Assembly: GCA_036186865.1 (NCBI GenBank)
Contig: AP025040.1
Span: forward strand, 35,600,912 to 35,664,911
Source of the DNA: Eustoma russellianum
Lineage: Eukaryota; Streptophyta; Magnoliopsida; Gentianales; Gentianaceae
DNA: 64,000 nucleotides
Direction of reading: 5' to 3'
Shown here: positions 31,165-43,136 of the stretch, one piece after another
Position numbering within the stretch: position 1 is the first letter of the stretch
Layout of the letters: each line of letters starts with the position of its first letter
The notes under the pieces: generated by a model
Databases searched by the model: none
Told to the model about the DNA's origin: nothing
What the model saw: only the letters and a program-made list of their open reading frames with translations
Program-made: the position numbers and the translations under genes

Positions 31165-34100
31165 ATGGAGAACGCCAGCTCAAGCTCGAATCAAGGCGAA
31201 GATGTACAGAGTGCTGCTCTTATGGCACCAAATGCTGGGGTGTCGATGCATGCTCCTCCTGCACAGGGTCCTGCAGTGACCCAAGTGGAGAAACAGAGAA
31301 GTTGAGTGGGAACTTCTTCAAGCGATGGCAGCAGAAGATGTTGTTCTTCTTGACTGCCATAGTGTTAGCCACGCTACTGACCGAGAACCCACATGTGGTG
31401 GATCCTTTGGAGGACCAAACACAGAATATGAGAAACAAACTGTTTGTTGAAGCATGGAACTTCAACAATTATGTTTGTTTGAGTCATATTTTTAGTTGTT
31501 TGGACAACTCCCTGTATGGTTTGTACTGCACGTACAAAACGACAAAGTCTTTGTGGCAGGCTTTGGAAAAGATATACCGTACGGAAGATGCCGGCACTAA
31601 AAAATATATCATCGGCAAATTCCTTGATTTCAAAATGTAGATTCTTGCATTGTTGTTTCTCAAGTTGAGGAACTTCTTGGTAACCGAGATGGAAGAGAAG
31701 GGCATGTTGCTCAGTGAATCTTTCGTAGTAGCTGCAATGATTGAGAAGCTACCTCTTTCGTGGAGGGAATTTAGATGATATCTCAAGCACAAGAGAAAGA
31801 AAATGACATTAGAAGATCTGACTGTCTGATTCCGCATGGAGAAAGATAATCGCATACTGAAAGAAAACCACTTGCAAGCGCTGGTCAGACTAAGGCCCAT
31901 GTCGCATATGCCAAAAGGAAGAATGGTCAACTTGGGGTGAACAAGAACGGCAGACTAACAGCCAAGAAGTTCACTAAAAAATGCTACAACTATGGCATTC
32001 AGGGGCATGTCAGCAATGAATGCCGAAAGCCTAAGAAAAAGCAAACAAAGACAAAGGTGAACATCATTGATGCCATGGATGATCTGAACCTCTGTGTGCT
32101 GGTCTCAGAGTGCAATGTTGTGGGGAACATGCACCAATAGTGGCTGGATACTGGTACCATGAGGCATATCTACTTTAGCAGAAAGTTGTTCACGGAGTAC
32201 CAGCCTGGGAACAATGAACAATTTTACAAGGGAACTATGCTTCATCGAAGATCGAAGGAGAGGGGAAAGTTGTTCTGAAGGTGACCTTGGGGAAGCATCT
32301 GACTCTGCAGAAAGTACTACACGTCCTCAACATTTGGAATAATTTAGTATCTGAAGCTTTTCTAGTCATGCATGGTTTCAGACTAGTGTTAGCGTCCAAT
32401 AAGGTTATTCTTTCGAAAAATGGCATGTATTTAGGGAAAGGGATTCATTGCTGACATTCCCCTGAATTTCAATGTCATCACTATTGTACCCAAGGAAAGA
32501 TTTGCCCGCAGAAGCTAATAATAATGCTTCCTCTTCTGTTTACATGCTTGAGTCTTATTGTTTATGGCATATTTGTTTGGGAGATGTGAATTATAAGTCA
32601 ATACAACGAATGGTTAATATTAGCTTGTTACCCAAATTAAATTATGATAATGAAAAATGCTAAATATGTGTTGCAGCAAAGATGACAAAGGCATCATTTC
32701 CTTCAATAGAAAGGAACACTGAACCTTTGGATTTAATTCATATCGATGTATGTGATTTAAAGTTTGTGCAAACAAGTGGTGGTAAAAAGCATTTTGTAAC
32801 TTTTATCGACGATTGTAAACGATACTGTTATGTCTATTTGCTAAGTAGCAAAGATGAGACCGTTGATGCTTTTAAACACTATAAAAATGAAGTTGAGAAT
32901 CAACTTAGCAAACAAATTAAAGCAATACGTAGTGATAGAGGTGGCGAATATGATACACCGTTTAATGAATTCTGTTTGGAACGTGGCATTATTCATCAAA
33001 CAACTGCATCGTATTCACCTCAATCGAATGGTATTGCTGAACGCAAGAACTAAACTCTAAAAGAGATGATGAATGTTATGTTGATACGTTCGGGCTTATC
33101 TCAAAACATGTGTGGGGGAAGCCGTTCTCTCAGCTAACTTCATTTTGAATAGAATTCCATCTAAGCAGATGGATGAAACCCCATATGAGCTTTGGAAAGG
33201 TCACAAGCCTAGTTACAAATACTTGAAGGTGTGGGGTGTCTAGCAAAGGTTGCTGTACTTAAACCAAGACAAGGTAAAATCGAGCCTAAAACAGTTGACT
33301 GCATATTCATAGGATATGCAACAAACAGTAGTGCATATTGTTTCTTAGTGAACAAATCGGATATACCTAACATACATGAAAACATTGTCATGTAGTCATG
33401 GAATGCAGTGTTCTTCGATGATGTGTCTCCGATGAAAGATAAGAACTAAGAAGAAGAAACAAGTACTAGAAAGCGAATGCTTGAGGCGACTCCTTAAGGA
33501 AATGAAGAAATTCGTTAAAGCAAGCGAGCCACAATACCAACTTTGTTTGGACCAGATTTTCTTACCTATATGGTAGAAACAAGCCAAAGAATTTTTCCGA
33601 GGTAATGCCAACTCCAGTAGCTCTTTCCTGTAAAGAGGCAATTAACAGTGAGGTAGACTCGATTCTTTAGAATCACACTTGAGAACTGGTTAAACTTCTA
33701 CCGGGAATTAAACCACCTGGGTACAAGTGGATTTTCAAGAAGAAGATGAAAGAGGATGGGTCTAACGAGAAAAGCCAGGCCAAGTTGGCAGCTAAAGGCT
33801 ATCGAAAAAAGGAAGGCTTTGACTTTTTTGACACCTACTCACCAGTAACTAGGATCACTTCTATAAGGGTGTTAGTTGCTATTGCTGCATTCTATAACTT
33901 GGAAATCCATCAAATGGATGTAAAGACTATTTTTTTGAATGGTGAGCTGGAAGAAGAAATTTATATGGAACAATCTGAAGGGTTTGTAGTTCCAGGACAA
34001 GAATCGAAAGTCTGTAGAATAAGCCGCTGTACGGACTTAAGTAAGAGCATAAACAGTGGCACTTGAAATTTTATCAATCTATGCTATCTAATGGTTTCAA

Positions 34101-35145
34101 GATCAATGAGTGTGACTAGTGTTTCTACATTAAGAACACACAGCATGCATATGTGATAGTATGTCTTGATATACACGAGATGCTGATCATGTTCGGTACT
34201 TGTGATATCATCTTAGATACAATGAAGATGTTGACGAGAAACTTCGATCTGAAGAATATGGAAGTTGCCAAATTCTACGATAACCAAAGGACTCGTATTG
34301 AATCTTTTTTAAAATGTTTCAATATGCTTGATGTGAAGCTACTGAAGACTCCACTCGATGTAAGGAAGAACCGAGGCGAGCCAGTAGCTCAATTAGAGTA
34401 CTCGCAAGTAATCGGAAGTCTGATGTACATAACGAGCCAAACTTAGCATGCTCATTAAACAAATTGAGCAGGTTTACGAGTAATCTAAGAAATGATTATT
34501 GGAAAGATCTAAATAGATTGATGAGATACTTGAAGTATACAATGAATCTTGGATTACATTACTCAAGATATCCAGCAGTGTTGGAAGGATATTGTGATGC
34601 CAACTAGATATCTGATAACAAAAATTCTAAGTCCACAGGTGGATATTTATTCACTGCTGGTGGAGGTGCTGTGATGTGGAAATCCACGAAGCAAACGTGC
34701 ATAGCTTGTTCCATTATGGAAGCATAGTTTATATCATTAGATAAAGCAAGAGAAGAGGCTGAATGGCTTTTGGAAATTCTCGGAAGATGTGCCATGCTGG
34801 CCTAAGCTAATCGCTCCTATTAGTATACACTGTGATAGTCAGTCAACTATAGGACGAGCTCAATACAACATCTATAATGGTAAGTCCCGACACATGCGTC
34901 GGAGACACAATATCATTAAGCAGTTGATCTCTAATGGTGTGATTTCCATTGATTATATAAAATCAAAGGAGAATCTTATAGATCCGCTTACAAAAGGCTT
35001 GCCTAGAGATCATATGTCAATTTTGACAAACAGAATGGGACTAAAGCCTACTAAGCATGAATCTTTGAAATGGAAACCCAAACTTGTTGACTGGAGATCC
35101 CAGAATCTTGGTTCAATAGGACGACTAAGTTATGGAGTTAAGTGA
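31165..35145 (+). pseudogene. Copia-1 gag-pol remnant
   Basis: Gag starts MENASSSSNQGEDVQSAAL, shifts frame near 31300, then reads EKLSGNFFKRWQQKMLFF and related UBN2-type gag. The zinc knuckle at about 31982 is CYNYGIQGHVSNEC, with its second Cys replaced by Tyr. GAG-pre-integrase and integrase follow (FPSIERNTEPLDLIHIDVCD, IRSDRGGEYD, YSPQSNGIAERKN). RT contains WIFKKKMKEDGSNEKSQAKL and LEIHQMDVKTIFLNGELEEE. RNase H ends at 35145 (DSQSTIGRAQYN, KENLIDPLTKGLPRD). The domain order (integrase before RT) identifies Ty1/copia. Many stops and frameshifts make it inactive. Confidence 0.9.
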
Positions 35146-35613
35146 GCACTTACTCATTCTGTCCAATAAAAGTGCTGTCTGTAGAAAAATGAGGGTAAGC
35201 TGAGGCTTTTAATGGTTCCTATATCTTGATATTTCTAGTGGAGTATGGCAGAATACTCTTGACGGAAAACACCTATGTAAGTGTGAAGTGTGGTCGCTTT
35301 TATGAGAATTTTGTAAGGCAAAAGTTCTCTGACACACTTTCTAAGACCAGGTGATTCATGGCTAAAACAAATACAATCATGAGAACCAAAAAGGTGCTAA
35401 AGGAAATGTTGCGTGAGTACTGTTGTCTAGGTTCACAACAAAGGCCGGTTAGTTCAACACATCTATTCACTAATTAGCCAAGTGGATCTGATATTATATC
35501 ACTAAGAATGGTTCAAAGTCAGAATCTACCTCTTCTGATGCAGCAATTTCTTGTCTTACTTCTCGGTAGAGTCTGCATATACATTTGCATTAATTCCCAT
35601 TCGTGTGGGGAAT
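35146..35613 (+). other. Copia-1 3' untranslated internal region with polypurine tract
   Basis: Non-coding sequence between the RNase H stop and the LTR. It ends in GTGTGGGGAAT (35603-35613), a typical Copia polypurine tract, right before TGATGGAGAAAATGG. Confidence 0.7.
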
Positions 35614-36992
35614 TGATGGAGAAAATGGAAAGAAATTGAATGTCGGCAAAGTTGCAAACTGTGGTTAGCAATGTACTTTGAGCTGAGCTATGATCTACGT
35701 GAGGATTAGATAATTTTAGGCTTTTGAATCACTCAATTCCAATACCAGATGAATGAGAAATTAACGCTCAAAGTAAGGGGGGATTTCAGCTCTGCTCGGC
35801 ACGTGCCTGGGCAAGGGCTCAGGTTATGTACTGAGCTGATGGGCTCAGGTTGCAGACTAAGCTGATGGGCTCAAGTTGCAGACTGACCTGATGGGTTCAA
35901 ACTGCAAGCCGAGCTACGGGCTGCAGACTGCAAGCCGGGTCCTACAGCAGCGGGTCAAATCTTATCAGCTGGGTGAAGTTTTTTTGATTTTAAACTTCTC
36001 CAAGTTGTTAAGATATGTAAAGGTTAAATTTTGAAAAGTTGTTAAGCTTTAACCGTGCCGAACTGACCTGAAGTTGTTAGATCTGAAGGCTCTAGTTGTA
36101 CAGTTATTTTATCCGATGGCTGAGGACAGACCTAGTGCGGTTATCTGATCTAAGAGTTTAGGTCGGGCAGGTATCTGATCCTATGGTTGTGGTTGAATTT
36201 ATTGTAACAAACTGACCTCAGATTTTTCCTATAAATTGTGGGCCGAGCTGACCTCTGTGGTCATCAGAAGAACTTAGAAAAAATCCGAATTTCTTCTTTT
36301 TTCTCTGCAATCTCTCTCTGCATAATTATTCTCTCGCATATACAAACACTACATTTCCCTATAATCCGAGAAAGTTTGGATAGCTTACAGATTCATTTGA
36401 GTTCATACGCTGTAGTGCCGCTCATCTGAACTGACTCCGTTGCATCCTGGGGGACGATTGCTCTATCTGGTTGGACACAGTATACCGGAGCAATACGTCT
36501 TAAGAACAGAATCTTGGACTCACCTCGGATCTCTGCTCAGCAGAGCTGTTACGGTTATTGCCGAGCTGAGCTCTGTTTTGTGCTGAGCTCAGCTGATCGA
36601 GGGATAACGTAACACTGTTTTTTTACAGTGTTGTCGAGCTAAGCTCCGCTGTGTGTTGAGTTCTTCTATTTGGCTGAGAGCATTTGTTGTTCTGCAAAAC
36701 TGATGTGCTGAGCTCTGAGCTCAGTTGAAGTGGCAGAAAGCACAATTGTTCTGTTGTGCTGTGGTGCCGATGTCAGCAGATCGACCATCAGTCCAGAATA
36801 CAAACTCAATTGTGCCACATGGACTGTCTTGACCTGCAGGTCTATCCGACATGACTTGAGCTCGGCAGGTCAGACACTGCATTATTTCATAAGCAAATTG
36901 TACATAAGTCAATTTTGTCAGACTTGATTTACTCCCAACATTCTTAAGACGTGTTATTATATTGATTCTACACTGATTCTCATTTGTTTCTG
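35614..36992 (+). repeat. Central Copia LTR plus leader, shared by Copia-1 and Copia-2
   Basis: Begins TGATGGAGAAAATGG after the Copia-1 polypurine tract, so it is the 3' LTR of Copia-1. It runs straight into a leader and the gag of Copia-2, so it also serves as that copy's 5' LTR. CCTATAAATTGTGGGCC near 36229 matches the TATA region of the first LTR. It preserves the empty site of Gypsy-1 (GAGAAATTAACGCTCAAAG at about 35754). Confidence 0.8.
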
Positions 36993-39900
36993 ATGGATTA
37001 CAGAAAGTATGTGGAGAACGCTATCTCAAGCTCGGTTCAAGGCGAAGACGTACAGAGTGCTGCTCTTATGGCACCAAATCCTGGGGCTTTTAGAATGTTA
37101 GCTCAAGCTTGGTTCAAGGCGAAGACGTACAGAGTGCTGCTCTTATGGCACCAAATGCTGGGGCGCCGATGCCTTCTCCTCTTGCACATGGTCCTGCGGT
37201 GGCCCAAGTGGAGAAACTAGAGAAGTTCAGTGGGAGCTTCTTCAAGCGATGGCAGCAGAAGATGTTGTTCTTCGTGGCTTCCATGGGGTTGGCCACGATA
37301 CTGACCGAGGACCCACCTGTGGTGGATTCTATGGAGGACAAAACCTAGAATATGCAAAAGAAACTGTTTGTTGAAGCATGGAACTTCAACAAATATGTTT
37401 GTTTGAATCATATTCTTAGTTGTTTGGACTGCTCCTTGTACGGTTTGTACTGCACGTACAAAACGATAAAGTCTTTGAGGCAGGCTTTGGAAACAAAATA
37501 CCGTACGGAAGATGCCAGCACTAAAATATTTATTGTCGGCAAATTCCTAGATTTCAAAATGTCAGATTATCGCACTATTGTTTCTCAAGTTGAGGAACTT
37601 TAGACGTTGGTAGCCGAGATGGAAGAGGAGGACATGTTGCTAAGTGAATCTTTCGTAGTGGCTGTAGTGATTGAGAAGCTACCTCTTTCATGAAGGGAAT
37701 TCAGAAGCTATTTCAAGCACAAGAGGAAGGAAATGACATGGAAGATCCGATTGTCCGACTTCTCATAGAGGAAGATAATCGCAGATCTAAAAGAAAGCCA
37801 CATGCAAGCGCTGGTAAGGCCAAGGCCCATGTTACAGAGGCCAAAAAGAAGAAAGGTCAACTTGCAGTGAACAAGAAAGGCAGGCAGATAGCCAAGAAGT
37901 TCACCAGAAAATGCTACAACTGTGGCATTCAGGGACATGTCAGTAATGAATGCGAAAGCCCTAGAAGAAGCAAAACAAGGCAAAGGCGAACATCATGCCA
38001 TGGATGATCTGAACCTCTACGCGGTGGTCTCAAAGTGCAATACTGTGGGGAATATGCGCGAATGGTGGCTGGATACTAGCGCCATGAGGCATGTCTGCTC
38101 TAGCAAAGAGATGTTCACGGAGTACCAGCCCGGGAACAATAAACAACTTTAAATGGGATACTCTGCCTCATCGAAGATCGAAGGTGAGGTTAAAGTTGTT
38201 CTGAAGCTGACCTCGGGGAAGTATCTGACTTTGCAGAATGTGCTGCACATCCCCGACATTTGGAAATATTTAGTATCTTGAGCTCTTCTAGTCATTCATT
38301 GTTTTGGACTAGTGTTAGAGTCCAATGAGGTTTTTCTTTCGAAAAATAGCATGTATTTGGGGAAGGGATACTTGACGAATAGGATGTTTAAATTGAATGT
38401 CATCGCTATTGTACCCAAGAATGATTTGCCCGCAGAGGCTAATAATAATGCTTCCTCTTCTATTTACATGCTTGAGTCTTCTTGTTTATGGCATTTTCAT
38501 TTGGGACATGCGAATTATAAGTCAATACAAGGAATAGTTAATCTTGACTTGTTAACCAAATTAAATTTTCATAATGAAACATGCCAAATATGTGTTGTAA
38601 CGAAGATGTCAAAGGCGTCATTTCCTTCAATAGAAAGGAACACTGAACCTTTGGATTTAATTCATACCGATGTGTGTGATTTAAAGTATGTTCAAACAAG
38701 AGATGGTAAACAGTACTTTATAACTTTTATCGACGATTGAACACAATACTGTTATGTCTATTTGCTAAGTAGCAAAGATGAGGCCGTTGATGCTTTTAAA
38801 GACTATAAAAATAAAGTTGAGAATCAACTTAGGAAACGAATTCAAGCAATACGTAGTGATAGAGGTGGCGAATATGATAAACTGTTTAATGAATTCTGTT
38901 GGGAACATGGCATTATTCATCAAACGACTGCATCGTATTCACTTGAGTCGAATGGTATTGCTGAATGCAAGAACCAGACTCTAAAAGAGATGATGAATGC
39001 TATGTTGATAAGTTCGGGCTTACCTCAAAACTTGTGTGGGGGAAGCCGTTCTCTCAGCTAACTTCATTTTGAATAGCATTCCATCTAAGCAGATGGATGA
39101 AACCCTATACGAGCTTTGGAAAGGCCACAAGCCTAGTTACAAATACTTGAAGGTGTGGGGGTGCCTGGCAAAGGTTGTTGTACCTAAACCAAGACAAGTT
39201 AAAATCAGGCCTAAAACGGTTGACTGCATATTCATATGATATGCATCAAAAAGTAGTGCATATCGTTTCTTAGTGCACAAATCGAATATTCCTGACATAC
39301 ATGAAAACATTGTCACAGAGCCAAGGAATGCAGTGTTCTTCGAAGATGTTTTTTTCGAGGAAAGACAAGAACCAATAAGAAGAAACAAGTACTGGAAAAT
39401 GAATGCGTGAGGCGACTGCTCAAGGAAATGAAGAAATTTCTCAAAGGAAGCGAGCCAGAATATCAACTTCGTTTAGACCGGATTATCTAACCTATATAGT
39501 AGAAAACGAGCTAAGGAGACAATTAACAGTGAGATAGACTCGATTCTTCAAAATCAGACTTGGGAGTTGGTTGACCTTCCACCGGAAAGTAAACCACTCG
39601 GGTGCAACTGGATTTTCAAGAAGAAGTTGAAAGAGGATGGGCCTAACGAGAAATACAAGGCCAGGTTGGTAGCTAAAGGCTATCGACGAAAGGAAGGCTT
39701 TGGCTTTTTTGACACCTACTCACCAGTAACTAGGATTACTTCATAAGGTTGTTGGTTGCTATTGCTACAGTATATAACTTGGAAATCCATCAAATGGATG
39801 TAAAGGCAGCTTTTTTGAACGGTGAGCTGGAAGAAGAAATTTGTATGGAACAACCTGAATTTTTTGTAATTCCAGGACAAGAACCAAAAGTCTAGAATTG

Positions 39901-40656
39901 TTAAGCCGTTGTACGGACTTAAGCAAGAGCATAAACAGTGGCACTTGAAATTTGATCAAGCGATGCTAGCTAATGGTTTCAAGATCAATGAGTGTGACAA
40001 GTGTGTCTGTATTAAGAACACGCAGAATGCATATGTGATAGTATGTCTCAATATAGACACATGCTGATCATGGACAGTACTTGTGATATCATCTTAGATA
40101 CAATGAAGATGTAGACGAGAAACTTTGATATGAAGTATGTGGGAGTTTCCAACGTTATTCTATGAATTAAAATTTCTAAGATAGCAGAAAGACTCATGTT
40201 GTCACAAACCCACTATATTGAATCTGTTCTAAAACATTTCAATATGCTTGATGTGAAACCAGTGAAGACTCCACTCAACTTAAGTATACATTAAGGAAGA
40301 ACTGAGGCTAGCCAGTAGCTCAATTGGAGTACTCGCAAGTAATCGGAAGTCTGATGTACATAACGAGCATACTTAGCATGCTCAGTAAACAAATTGAGCA
40401 TATTACCAGTAATCCAAGAGATTATCATGGGAAAGATCTAAATAGAGTGATGAGATACTTGAAGTATACAATGAATCTTGAATTACATTACTCAAGATAT
40501 CCACCAGTGTCGTAAGGATATTGTGATGCCAACTGCATATCTGATTAGTAAAGATTTAAGTTCACCAGTGGATATTTATTCGCTGTTGGTGGAGGTGCTG
40601 TGTTGTGGAAATCCACGAAGAAAACGTGCATAGCTCGTTCCACTATGGAAGCGGAG
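36993..40656 (+). pseudogene. Copia-2 gag-pol remnant, truncated by Gypsy-4
   Basis: The gag start carries a 77-bp tandem duplication (about 37027-37180) that shifts the frame. The knuckle CYNCGIQGHVSNEC (about 37914-37955) is intact here, unlike Copia-1. Integrase fragments (38312-39061: HTDVCDLKYVQTRDG, AIRSDRGGEYD, IIHQTTASYS) and RT fragments (WIFKKKLKEDGPNEKYKARL near 39615, HQMDVKAAFLNGELEEE near 39790) are in several frames. RNase H breaks off at MEAE (40656), where Gypsy-4 begins. Copia-1 continues at the same codon, which confirms the interruption. Confidence 0.88.
37020..37180 (+). repeat. 77-bp tandem duplication in Copia-2 gag
   Basis: CTCAAGCTCGGTTCAAGGCG and CTCAAGCTTGGTTCAAGGCG start two copies 77 bp apart, each running to CCAAATxCTGGGGC. 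Copia-1 has only one copy. Because 77 is not divisible by three, the duplication breaks the frame. Confidence 0.9.
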
Positions 40657-40966
40657 TGTAGCGCCCACTCCCGAACCTTAGCTTAGGGAACAGTGCACCC
40701 GCTGTAGTCTTCTACGAGAACTACAAGACGTCGTTCAAACTTTTTTACACGTCAACAATGATGTAGAAATTTTTCATAGAAACGATAATAAAAATAAACC
40801 TCTCGATTAAATTAAATCCATCAGAAATAAAATGAAGTACAAGAGTTGATGCGACCTGCTATGTCAAGTATAAAATACTGAAACCAAATGATAAGTCTAG
40901 GTAGAGGTCTATCCGGTTGTCCCATGAAACAAGCACCCAGTCAAAAGATCTTATCTCGAACCCAGC

Positions 40967-41023
40967 TCACTCTCCCCAGCTCGCACAATCATCACCATCC
41001 TCAATAAAGATGTACTCACAATC
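40967..41023 (-). CDS. Micro-frame in LTR exon 2, Gypsy-4
   Basis: Directly after the acceptor TGTGTAG the minus strand reads DCEYIFIEDGDDCASWGE and a stop. EY-IFIED and the late A-W pair align with the Gypsy-1 peptide EPEYDMIFIEDDNEWAEWDA, although two residues are missing and the entry phase differs. It has no start codon of its own. Confidence 0.35.
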   Translation of the reverse strand, partial: DCEYIFIEDGDDCASWGE

Positions 41024-42775
41024 CTACACACTTGTGGAGGGAAGGTGGGGGTGAGTGATGGGAGTCACTCGTAGGTTACTCGTGTCTCCCGAAAAGGGAC
41101 TTTCACATACTGAGTCGGGTAAACAAATAAATCAGATAAAGCAACAACAAATAAAATAAGCAGTAAAACATAAATAAAGAGACAGAAGATACCCGACCCG
41201 ATCCGTATCCCAAATTGCAGCACTGAAACAACTTAATAACAAGATCATCGATAATCACAACAAAAACAAATGCAATGCGCAACTTCATGATGCATTCTCC
41301 TTCACACTACCTTGTCACACGCAATTATTTTACATCACACGCTATGCTTTCTTTTCCATGATATGCAATGCATGTCACGGGTCCTATTAGGTGAAGGTGA
41401 CAGTTATCACCATACACCCATCACATGCCTCGTCAAGCCACACGTCCCGTAGGACCACACGGCTCATAGGCCCAATCAATGCTCGTGCCATTAATGCTGC
41501 ATACTTTCACACTTCCGTTTCTCCTATGTTGCATGCTCTGTTCTATGTTGCGTATTACCTATACTGCGTAATTACCATATATTGCGTGGGGTTCATTACT
41601 GTATTTTATCTTCTACCGTTATTTTATTTTTCTAGACTTTATTTTAGCTTTCTACACTTTATTTAATCTTTCCTAGGCTATCACACACTTTAATTTGATA
41701 TTTAAATATTTTTTTATCTTTCCCTACCATTTTTATTTATTTTATTTAAATTGATTTAATGCGTTTCTAAATTTTCTTATTATAATACATTATTAATGTC
41801 AAATTATTATTTTTTTATGTCTTTGGCAGAATGGGTTGTTATTTGTTGACATAGAGCCTATGCAAAAGAGGGTAAGTTGTTTTAGAGTTTTTGTCTTTCT
41901 CCGCAACTGATGATTGATGTCTAAATAGCAAAAAGTTCTTTAAATTTTTGTATTTTTGTTTTTTCTTTTCTATTTTTTCCTTTTGGAGAAATAGAAGAGT
42001 TTACAATTATGACTTAGGCGAGTATTCAGATATATTAAATTTAAAGCATTGCATATTACCCAAATTCAATCCCGATTTCCTTTTCTTCTACAACCGGAGG
42101 ATAAATTTGTTATACAGTTAATGCAATATGGGTATGTCTAATTAGTGAAACATTTACATTTATACAACAAAAAATATTTCACTATGACACATCATCAAGG
42201 TTCTGTTTTTTTAATAACATGAAGACCTTTTTTGGTTGATGCCTTTTGTAAAATTGCTTCATTATATTGGATTGATACAACTAAAGTTGTGCAGGAGATG
42301 GAACTGCAGAATGCTAACATATTTCCTGCGAACAAAGGTACAATTTATGTTGCTTCTTTCTCAATATGTTTATTAGTGACGTCTAAAAATACTTTGTTTA
42401 TATAATTTTTCTTGTTATATGAGCTTCACTTATTTACCTTTTTCTTATATAATCTCCTGTTCTCCTGAATGCCTCATTAACAAGAGTAGGAAAATCCACA
42501 TTCTTTATGTTTCACAGCCATTTTTGTCAGAATTTTTATTTATAAGCACCACCCCTGACGGCCGCCTCCAGGCGCGTTTTTTTAAGTCCCAAACTCATTC
42601 TAGTCTATTTCCGTACTATGTGATCTATATCTAAGGCCATTCATGCAATTTCATACCAAAACATAAAGAAATCACAAGAAAAATGTAAAGAATGACATAT
42701 AAAATTATAAACAAACGATCCCAATACGTCATGCGAGAAATCCAAATCAATCCGACAGAGGAGAGGGTAACCTAC
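41024..42775 (-). other. Inferred LTR intron, Gypsy-4 (1752 bp)
   Basis: Minus-strand donor GAAAG/GTAGGTT at 42775 and acceptor CACAAGTGTGTAG ending at 41024. The upstream exon has no long frame. The arrangement matches the other three Gypsy LTRs. Confidence 0.5.
41053..41070 (-). promoter_or_regulatory. Hairpin before the LTR acceptor, Gypsy-4
   Basis: GAGTGA and TCACTC form a perfect 6-bp stem with a six-base loop, about 28 bp before the acceptor. Its sequence differs from the Gypsy-1 and Gypsy-2 hairpins, but it occupies the same place. Confidence 0.65.
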
Positions 42776-43136
42776 CTTTCAAACAACGAATTTTCTAGAC
42801 ACAATGGTAGAACTTGGTGTGGATGGCCTTTTCTTTCTCCTTCCTTTCTCTTTTTGTCTCTCTCCCTCATCTCCTTTTCTTTCCCTTTTCCTCCTTTCCT
42901 TCTTGCTCCTGTCGCTCCCTCTCTTTCACACTTCTTTATTTTTTCTTTTGAGGTGGTTGTCGTGTGTGAGTGTGAGGGAGTGTAGTGGGATGGTTTTAAT
43001 TTTGTTAGGCCAAAAATTAGGAGAAAGTGGGGGGGACGGTTAGGGAGTCATTTAGGGGGAATAATGGGTAGATTTAGAATAATGTTGAATTAATTAATTA
43101 AATTTTTTTCCTTTTTTTAAAAAAGATACGGTTACA

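Larger units (their letters stand above)
40657..43136 (-). repeat. Gypsy-4 3' LTR
   Basis: On the plus strand it starts TGTAGCGCCCACTCCC and ends GATACGGTTACA, followed by the complement of a polypurine tract (43137-43151). The start is repeated at 46653. Read on the minus strand it holds donor GAAAG/GTAGGTT (42776/42775), a GAGTGA/TCACTC hairpin (41053-41070), acceptor TGTGTAG (41024) and a micro-frame. Confidence 0.85.

Noticed and set aside
42692..43043. Plus-strand frames of 79-97 codons rich in Ser/Leu/Phe
   Set aside because: They come from a pyrimidine-rich LTR leader of Gypsy-4, which is read on the other strand; low-complexity composition.
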